A stretch of DNA of 22,201 nucleotides, taken from Acidobacteria bacterium UBA2994. Lineage in GTDB: Bacteria > Acidobacteriota > Vicinamibacteria > Vicinamibacterales > UBA8438. The notes under the pieces were generated by a model, which was not told the origin of the DNA, made no database searches, and was given only the letters and a program-made list of their open reading frames with translations. The translations under genes and the position numbers were made by a program. The stretch lies in assembly GCA_002346545.1 (NCBI GenBank), contig DEAA01000042.1, positions 19,041 to 41,241 on the forward strand, read 5' to 3'. Numbering within the stretch: the stretch's first letter is position 1; each line of letters begins with the position of its first letter. This document shows positions 16,805-22,201 of the stretch, piece after piece.

Positions 16805-16844
16805 ACCCATCTCGGCCGTCGCTCCTGCGCGAGCGGCTTGGGCA

Positions 16845-18083
16845 TCATGACACCGGCTCTTCCGCGGACGCCTCGTTACGTACTCCCGCAGTGATCCCTT
16901 TGGCGGCGAGCAGCCGGAGATACAACCGCTCGACGTCATCAACCAGACGCGAAGCGAGAAACCGTCGCTCGACCTCGACCCGCGCAGCGTCCGCGAGCCT
17001 TGCGGCCTGTGTGCGGTCGGCGACGAGCGTCGAGATCGCGTGGGCCAGCACCTCAGCGTCACCAGGCGGCACCAGCTGACCAGTCCGACCGTCGTCAACC
17101 AGATCAGGCAGTCCGCCGACTCGCGTGGCGACTACAGGGCATCCAGCCGCCATGGCCTCGATCGCCGACACCGGCGTCCCTTCGTTCACCGACGACACCA
17201 CCAGCAGGTCGAGCCCCTCGTAGATCACCGGGAGATCGTGGCGCCAACCGGTGAAGATAACGCGATCTGCGAGACCGATCTTGCGGGCGTGCTGCTCAAG
17301 ATCGGTCCGCAAGGGACCGTCACCGACCACGAGGAAACGAGCCTCTGGATGACGCTCAGCCACGCGGGCGGCCGCATCGAGGAACAACCGGTGGTTCTTG
17401 ACCGGAAAAAGACGACCGATGATGCCGATCACGGGCACGCGATCGGGTACCCCCAGCTCCCGGCGGAGTACACCGCGGTGAGCCGCCGAGGCGAACATCG
17501 GCGCCAGATCTAGACCGAGTGGCACCACCGTGAATCGCTCTACCGGCGCGACGCCAAACTCGACGAGATCGTCGCGGACCCGGTCGCTGACAGTAATCAA
17601 CCGGTCGGTAATTTGCGCCAGCCCGCGCTCCATCATACGCAGGCCCGTGGTACGCAGCCGGCCGTAGTACCCGCTGAGCACGTGCCCATGGTAGGTGTGC
17701 AGCACCACCGGCACCCCGGCCGCTCGGGCGGCAACCCGCCCCAGAAAGCCGGCCTTGGCGGTGTGGGTATGCACGACGTGGGGTCGGACCAACCGCACTA
17801 ACCGGATCATCTTCGCCAGCGCGATCGCGTCACGCGGAGCGAGGGTAGCCTGCCCAAGCATCTCGGGAATGACGATCGGCTCGATCCCCCTCGCCTCCGC
17901 GTAGCTCCGGAGCGACCCTTCCCCAGGATTCTCGGTGCCGGTCACCAGCCAGGACCGGAACCGCTCGGCGTGCATGCCGGAATTCAGCAATGACACGTGG
18001 AGCGCCGGCCCACCCACGTTCAGGCGAGCAATGACTCGGAGCACGCGAACGGGCTCGGACGGAGGCACGGAAGTCTGGCTCAT
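16845..18083 (-). CDS. GT4-family glycosyltransferase
   Basis: 412 residues from ATG 18083, a GT-B fold retaining glycosyltransferase. The N-terminal acceptor domain has LRVIARLNVGGPALHV (15-30) and VVHTHTAKAGFLGRVAA (103-119). The C-terminal donor domain has IIGRLFPVKNH (221-231), with the diphosphate-binding Arg224 and Lys229, LVVGDGP, and the E-x7-E signature in NEGTPVSAIEAMAAGCPVV (E301 and E309). It probably adds a sugar to the lipid-linked glycan at the cytoplasmic face. The start overlaps the amidotransferase stop (ATGA). The frame is open to 18179, but that part belongs to the amidotransferase. Sugar and linkage are unknown. Confidence 0.9.
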   Translation of the reverse strand: MSQTSVPPSEPVRVLRVIARLNVGGPALHVSLLNSGMHAERFRSWLVTGTENPGEGSLRSYAEARGIEPIVIPEMLGQATLAPRDAIALAKMIRLVRLVRPHVVHTHTAKAGFLGRVAARAAGVPVVLHTYHGHVLSGYYGRLRTTGLRMMERGLAQITDRLITVSDRVRDDLVEFGVAPVERFTVVPLGLDLAPMFASAAHRGVLRRELGVPDRVPVIGIIGRLFPVKNHRLFLDAAARVAERHPEARFLVVGDGPLRTDLEQHARKIGLADRVIFTGWRHDLPVIYEGLDLLVVSSVNEGTPVSAIEAMAAGCPVVATRVGGLPDLVDDGRTGQLVPPGDAEVLAHAISTLVADRTQAARLADAARVEVERRFLASRLVDDVERLYLRLLAAKGITAGVRNEASAEEPVS

Positions 18084-20008
18084 ACCGAACCGCTCGTCAT
18101 GGAGGCCGGAGAGGCGGTGCCATCGGGCCGCCGGTCGATGAAGGTGCGATGCCACTGTTCCAGCATCATCAACCCCCACACCCGCATATGATGCTGTGCC
18201 TCGCCACGCTCATGCTCGGACAGATACCGCTCCAGCGTCCCCCGCACGAAATAGCCCCGACCGAGGGCGCGGGACGACAGCAGCAGATCGTGGGCCAGCT
18301 CACGGAGGTCGCCGCGCAGCCAGTGCTCGATCGGCACCCCGAACCCCATCTTGCGTCGGCGTAGCACCGACGGTGGAAGTGACGGGGCAACCACATCCGC
18401 CAGCAAGGGTTTGGTACGGCCGCGTTGTAGCTTGAAGCTAGCTGGCACTCGCGCCGCGAACTCGACGACGTGGTGGTCGAGAAACGGAGACCGTACTTCC
18501 AGCGAATGCGCCATCGACGCGATGTCCATCTTCACCAGCAGGTCATCCGGCAGATACATCTGGATGTCGGTGGCAACCAACCGCTCAACGCCAGCGGCCT
18601 CCGCCCCACGCCAGTGCGCCTCGAGCAGTCCGAGTGAGTCTGGAGCCCCAGACAGCGCTCGGAACTCCGGGGTGCAGAGCGCCCGCTTCTGGTGGTCCAG
18701 CGTCATCGCCAGCCAGCGCCCGTATCTGCGTGGTGGTGGCTCGGCAAGTCCACCGCCAAAGCGCCGGAGCTGCGACCACATGCTCTTGGCTCCTCCCGCA
18801 GGAAGCTGACGGGCCAGGGCGGCGAGTGCCCGACGTCCGAACGCCGGCACCCGATCCAGATGGGCGGCCAGCTGCGCTCCGGCGTACCGGTCGTAGCCAA
18901 GGAACGACTCGTCACCGCCGTCGCCACTGAGCGCCACCGTCACCGACCGGCGAGTCAGCTCGCTCAGGCACCAGGTGGGCAAGGCCGAGGAATCGGCGAA
19001 CGGTTCGTTGTAGTGATAGGCGAGACGGGATAACAAGGCCGCAGCGTCAGGACGAACGACCAGCTCGTGATGCTCTGTGTCGAACCGCCGGGCAACCGCT
19101 CGGGCGGAGGAGCGCTCGTCGTACTCGGGCGCCTCGAACCCGATCGAGAAAGTTCTGAGCGGCCCGGTAACCGAACGCCGCATGAGCGCCACCACGGCGC
19201 TCGAGTCCAACCCTCCACTGAGCATCGCGCCCAGGGGCACGTCCGAGACCAGCCGTCGGCGGACCGCCCGATCCAACAGCGCGTCGAGCTCCTCGACCAG
19301 TTCCTCCCTGGCCCCGGTGTACTTCGGTAGGTAAGGCAGGGACCAGTACCGGTGGATGGCCGTGCGACCATCTCGGGCAACGAGGTAGTGTGCGGGAGGC
19401 AGCTTGCGCAGATGCCGGAAGGCGCTCCACGGCGCCGGCACATACCCGTAGGTCAAGAAATGGTCGAGCGCCTCGAGGTCGGGCTCGGCCGGCACTCGTG
19501 GGTCGGCCAGCACCGCCTTCGGCTCAGACCCGAACACCAGCAACGGGCCAGCCTCGTAGTAGCACAGCGGCTTCTGCCCGAGACGGTCACGGGCCAAAAG
19601 CAGCTGTCGAGCCCTAGCGTCCCAGAGCGCGAACGCGAACATGCCGTCTAGCCGCCGCACGCAGGCCACGCCCTCCTCTTCATAGAGGTGCACAATGACC
19701 TCGGTGTCGGTACCAGAACGGAACCGATGCCCTTTGGACTCAAGCTCGGTACGTAGCTCGAGGAAGTTGTAGAGCTCGCCGTTGAACACGACCCGGACCT
19801 GGCCATCTTCGTTGGCGATGGGCTGACGAGCGCGGGGCGACAGGTCGATAACCGCCAGCCGGCGACTCCCCAGCCCTACCCCACCATCCGTCCAGGTTCC
19901 TCCGTCGTCTGGTCCTCGATGACGGAGCGTCTCGGTCATTCGCTCCACGACCCGCGGATCAGTGGTCGCTCCCAGCTTCATGTCAAGTGTGCCGGCAATC
20001 CCGCACAT
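18080..20008 (-). CDS. asnB: Asparagine synthetase (glutamine-hydrolysing)-type amidotransferase
   Basis: 642 residues. The mature N-terminal nucleophile Cys2 (MCGIAG) begins a class II glutamine amidotransferase domain (about 1-215), with RHRGPDD (29-35), FNGELYN (75-81) and SGTDTEV (98-104). The synthetase domain has the ATP-pyrophosphatase loop SGGLDSS at 264-270, then SGDGGDE and PDDLLVKMDIASMAHSLEVR. It makes an amide or ester-linked amine product from glutamine nitrogen and ATP. Classic AsnB makes asparagine. Homologues in capsule, O-antigen and exosortase-associated exopolysaccharide loci instead appear to modify glycan carboxylates. Position between glycosyltransferases favours the latter, so the asnB symbol denotes family rather than proven role. 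It lies 14 bases after the preceding gene. Key residues are all present. Confidence 0.88.
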   Translation of the reverse strand: MCGIAGTLDMKLGATTDPRVVERMTETLRHRGPDDGGTWTDGGVGLGSRRLAVIDLSPRARQPIANEDGQVRVVFNGELYNFLELRTELESKGHRFRSGTDTEVIVHLYEEEGVACVRRLDGMFAFALWDARARQLLLARDRLGQKPLCYYEAGPLLVFGSEPKAVLADPRVPAEPDLEALDHFLTYGYVPAPWSAFRHLRKLPPAHYLVARDGRTAIHRYWSLPYLPKYTGAREELVEELDALLDRAVRRRLVSDVPLGAMLSGGLDSSAVVALMRRSVTGPLRTFSIGFEAPEYDERSSARAVARRFDTEHHELVVRPDAAALLSRLAYHYNEPFADSSALPTWCLSELTRRSVTVALSGDGGDESFLGYDRYAGAQLAAHLDRVPAFGRRALAALARQLPAGGAKSMWSQLRRFGGGLAEPPPRRYGRWLAMTLDHQKRALCTPEFRALSGAPDSLGLLEAHWRGAEAAGVERLVATDIQMYLPDDLLVKMDIASMAHSLEVRSPFLDHHVVEFAARVPASFKLQRGRTKPLLADVVAPSLPPSVLRRRKMGFGVPIEHWLRGDLRELAHDLLLSSRALGRGYFVRGTLERYLSEHERGEAQHHMRVWGLMMLEQWHRTFIDRRPDGTASPASMTSGSV

Positions 20009-20022
20009 GGTTTGTCGTTCGC

Positions 20023-21201
20023 CTAGCCCACCCGAGCGGCCAGGGCATCCTCGATGACGCCGCTCATGACGTCTAGACGAACCGGCCAGCTATTGGCGCG
20101 GGCGACCGCCCGACGGGCGTCAGCCACCGCCGTAGATGACGCGTCGAGTGCCGAGGCAATCTCCGCCTCGAACGCCTCGGGCGTACCAGCGACCGCCACC
20201 ACGCTGTCGTGACGTCGGTTGAAGTGCTCCACTTCAGCCAGCGGGCTCGACACCACCGGCAGGCCCATGGCGAGATACTCGTTCAGCTTTACCGGATAGA
20301 CGTGGTGGGTGTACTCGGCCAGACGATAGGGCACCGTCGCCACGTCGAAGCCACGGAGATAGTCGGGGACGGTGTCTGGCCCACGGGTACCCAGCAGGTG
20401 GACGTTGGGCTGTCGCTCCAGCTGGCTTACGTCGGTCTGACGAGGCCCGACGAGCACGAAGCTCCAATCTCGTCGCCGCTCGGCCAGGGTGGCGAGCAGA
20501 GATTGGTCGAGCCACTGGTGCACGCCGCCGAGATATCCGATGACCGGGCGCGCGATGTCCCGCAGATCCTCAGGGAGCGGCGCCGTAGGGTCCACGGCCT
20601 CGAAGCGGCCCAGGTCGACGCCCGACGGCACCAAATGGACCTCCGAATTGTGGACCCGCGCCAAATCGCGAAGGGCATGGGAGGTCACAAACACCACGTC
20701 GGCGCGAGCAAAGCTCTCGACTTCGCTCTGCCGCAATCGCGCGGCTGCTGGCGAACTCGAGGACAGATGGTCAACACAATGAAAGATCGACAGTGCTGGG
20801 GACAGCCGTTCCCCCAAGGCGCGGCTAAGTGGGGTCGGAAGGAAGCTCCAGACAATTGGGGCCGGGTCGCCCCAGGCTGCAATCCGCTGCCGCACCGCCC
20901 GCTCAAGCAGGGGCAGGTTCACGGCGCGAGCCCAGGCGGCGTAGGGAAACGGCAGGAGCACGGGTGAGTACACGCTGACCGCGTCCGGAGGACGTCGCCG
21001 GCCATGACCGCGTCCACCGCCCTGAAGACGCCGCCACAACCGTGGGAGATCGCGCAGCGTCGGTGCTCGTACCCCAGTCGACTCGACGAAGAGCACCCGG
21101 TTGCCCGCCGCGGCCAGCGAGGCCATGACCTGCTGATGCGCCTGCCATAGAAAGTCCCAGTCGATGGACGACAGGCAAACGATGGTGCGACCGGTCAGCA
21201 T
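20023..21201 (-). CDS. Glycosyltransferase (GT-B fold, TuaH/GT1-GT4-like)
   Basis: 392 residues from ATG 21201. The N-terminus TIVCLSSIDWDFLWQAHQQV, with VLFVESTGVR, is typical of a group of glycosyltransferases found in exopolysaccharide loci. A donor-domain core has VIGYLGGVHQWLD, FVLVGPRQ, and a late block YPVKLNEYLAMGLPVVSSPL that carries the usual K-x-E-Y motif. The C-terminus is helical. It is probably cytoplasmic or peripheral at the membrane. ATG 21201 shares one base with the upstream stop. The donor sugar cannot be inferred. Family membership is convincing, although the exact CAZy class is not. Confidence 0.82.
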   Translation of the reverse strand: MLTGRTIVCLSSIDWDFLWQAHQQVMASLAAAGNRVLFVESTGVRAPTLRDLPRLWRRLQGGGRGHGRRRPPDAVSVYSPVLLPFPYAAWARAVNLPLLERAVRQRIAAWGDPAPIVWSFLPTPLSRALGERLSPALSIFHCVDHLSSSSPAAARLRQSEVESFARADVVFVTSHALRDLARVHNSEVHLVPSGVDLGRFEAVDPTAPLPEDLRDIARPVIGYLGGVHQWLDQSLLATLAERRRDWSFVLVGPRQTDVSQLERQPNVHLLGTRGPDTVPDYLRGFDVATVPYRLAEYTHHVYPVKLNEYLAMGLPVVSSPLAEVEHFNRRHDSVVAVAGTPEAFEAEIASALDASSTAVADARRAVARANSWPVRLDVMSGVIEDALAARVG

Positions 21202-22201
21202 CAAGTGGTGCCACCGACCAGCCCCTGATAGACAGCGTCCGTGCGTTGCACCATCCTGGAGGCTGAGAAATGTTTACGTGCGCGCGCCCGACCAGCGCGC
21301 GCCAACCGCTCGGCCAGCTCTGTATCACCAAGCACGCCTACCATGGCCGACGCGAGCGCCGAGGCGTTGTGAGGCGGCACAAGCGTCGCGGTCACACCAT
21401 CGTCCGCCACCTCAGGGATCCCGCCCACTCGGGTAGCCACTACGGGGCGCCCCAACGCCATCGCTTCGACGAGCGTGATCGGGAGCCCCTCGGATAGCGA
21501 TGGGAGGACGACGAGGTCACTCGCCCGCATCAGGTCGAGCGCATCCGAAATCTCGCCAGGGAAGGTGACCCGAGCGTCGACCCGCAGTTCCCTCGCCCGT
21601 CTTAGCATCTCCGGCCGCGTCGGTCCATCGCCGGCCAAGACGAAACTAGCGTCAGGAAAGCTCTGAAGCACAGCAGGCACCGCCTCGAGCAGATACCGAT
21701 GCCCCTTGATCGGGAAGAAGTTCGCGACCACGGCCACCCGCGGAGCACCAGCCCCCCAACGATCCCCTGAGCCCGACACGCCCCGGTGCGCGACGCGTTC
21801 GAGGCCGTCCATATCAACCCCGTTCTCGATGACCTCAATGCGTCCCTCCGGCACCCCGATTCCCGGCCGGGTCCGTAGATCGTTGGCCACGTAGTGAGAC
21901 GGGGCGATGACCCGGTCACATCCGCGATAGATGGAGCGATACAGGCGCGACATCGCGAGGCGTCGAACGCGACGCGCGCCGGTCACATCGAACGGCAGAA
22001 AGTAAGCGCCGGCGACGCTACTCACCCAGGCGCCGACCCCAGCAAGATGCGCGGCCAATCCGCCGAGGACATCGGCGGTCCAGAGGTGGGTGTGTACCAG
22101 ATCGCATCGGGCGTCGCGCATCAATGCGGCCAGGTGTCTGACAGTGTGGGGCCGCAGGCGGACCAGATCCAGATTGGTCACCTGAACGGCATGGCGGGCG
22201 T
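21201..22201 (-). CDS. GT4-family glycosyltransferase, N-terminus outside window
   Basis: The frame runs off the right edge: codons continue upstream of the GTG at 22181 (reading ARHAVQV), and about 80-100 residues of acceptor domain normally precede this point. Visible marks are LVHTHLWTADVLGGLAAHLAG, VIENGVD, VVANFFPIKGHRYLLEAV (donor-site lysine), FVLAGDGP and the E-x7-E signature in LSEGLPITLVEAMALGRPVV. It is a retaining GT-B glycosyltransferase similar in layout to the one at 16845-18083. The stop overlaps the following gene by one base. It is the first gene of the operon visible here; the promoter must be further right. Confidence 0.9.
   Translation of the reverse strand, partial: ARHAVQVTNLDLVRLRPHTVRHLAALMRDARCDLVHTHLWTADVLGGLAAHLAGVGAWVSSVAGAYFLPFDVTGARRVRRLAMSRLYRSIYRGCDRVIAPSHYVANDLRTRPGIGVPEGRIEVIENGVDMDGLERVAHRGVSGSGDRWGAGAPRVAVVANFFPIKGHRYLLEAVPAVLQSFPDASFVLAGDGPTRPEMLRRARELRVDARVTFPGEISDALDLMRASDLVVLPSLSEGLPITLVEAMALGRPVVATRVGGIPEVADDGVTATLVPPHNASALASAMVGVLGDTELAERLARAGRARARKHFSASRMVQRTDAVYQGLVGGTT

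Noticed and set aside
16793..17098. A longer N-terminus for FkbM-like copy 2
   Set aside because: It runs through the end of the preceding glycosyltransferase gene; a strong ribosome binding site supports the start at 16792.
18084..18179. A longer N-terminus for the GT4 enzyme
   Set aside because: It lies inside the amidotransferase C-terminus; the ATG at 18083 overlaps its stop, as elsewhere in the operon.

Overview
The window is GC-rich, densely coded bacterial chromosome. It carries Na+-translocating NADH:quinone reductase (NQR), a lipoprotein ApbE, and a long run of glycan genes including an O-antigen-ligase-type membrane protein. That combination points to a Gram-negative, outer-membrane-bearing bacterium. 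The lineage cannot be fixed from sequence alone; a high-GC environmental phylum such as Acidobacteriota is a guess. There are no rRNA or tRNA genes, insertion sequences, CRISPR arrays or phage genes.

Region 1 (1-7744) is energy metabolism. The 3' end of selA (+ strand) enters from the left and converges on a minus-strand cluster read nqrA-nqrB-nqrC-nqrD-nqrE-nqrF, a 219-base gap, then apbE-nqrM. All six NQR subunits are present. So are the FMN transferase that flavinylates NqrB and NqrC, and the NqrM factor linked to assembly of the intramembrane iron site between NqrD and NqrE. Genes within each block overlap or lie within a few bases of one another.

Region 2 (7745-8048) is a 304-base divergent control region. 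It has two similar candidate sigma70 promoters facing opposite ways, several inverted repeats over the nqr promoter, and an intrinsic-terminator-like hairpin plus U-tract in the nqr leader. The leader could therefore attenuate nqr.

Region 3 (8049-10407, + strand) encodes ThiS and ThiG (sulfur carrier and thiazole synthase of thiamin synthesis). A coiled-coil/SAM methyltransferase of the polysaccharide-modification type follows, and its start codon overlaps the thiG stop.

Region 4 (22201 down to 10462, - strand) is a long, tightly packed glycan-assembly operon. Its 5' end and promoter are off the right edge. In transcription order it encodes a GT4 glycosyltransferase (5'-truncated by the window), a second glycosyltransferase, an asparagine-synthetase-type amidotransferase and a third glycosyltransferase. 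Two tandem FkbM-like methyltransferases, a polyprenyl-phosphate sugar-1-phosphate transferase, a geranylgeranyl-reductase-like flavoprotein and an O-antigen-ligase/polymerase-like membrane protein complete it. The simplest reading is that the WecA-like enzyme primes a lipid-linked glycan, the glycosyltransferases extend it, the amidotransferase and methyltransferases decorate it, and the ligase-like protein polymerises or transfers it.

The most interesting feature is the isoprenoid-reductase-like flavoprotein, whose start codon overlaps the stop of the lipid-carrier glycosyltransferase gene. This suggests that the polyprenyl carrier itself is chemically reduced in this pathway.
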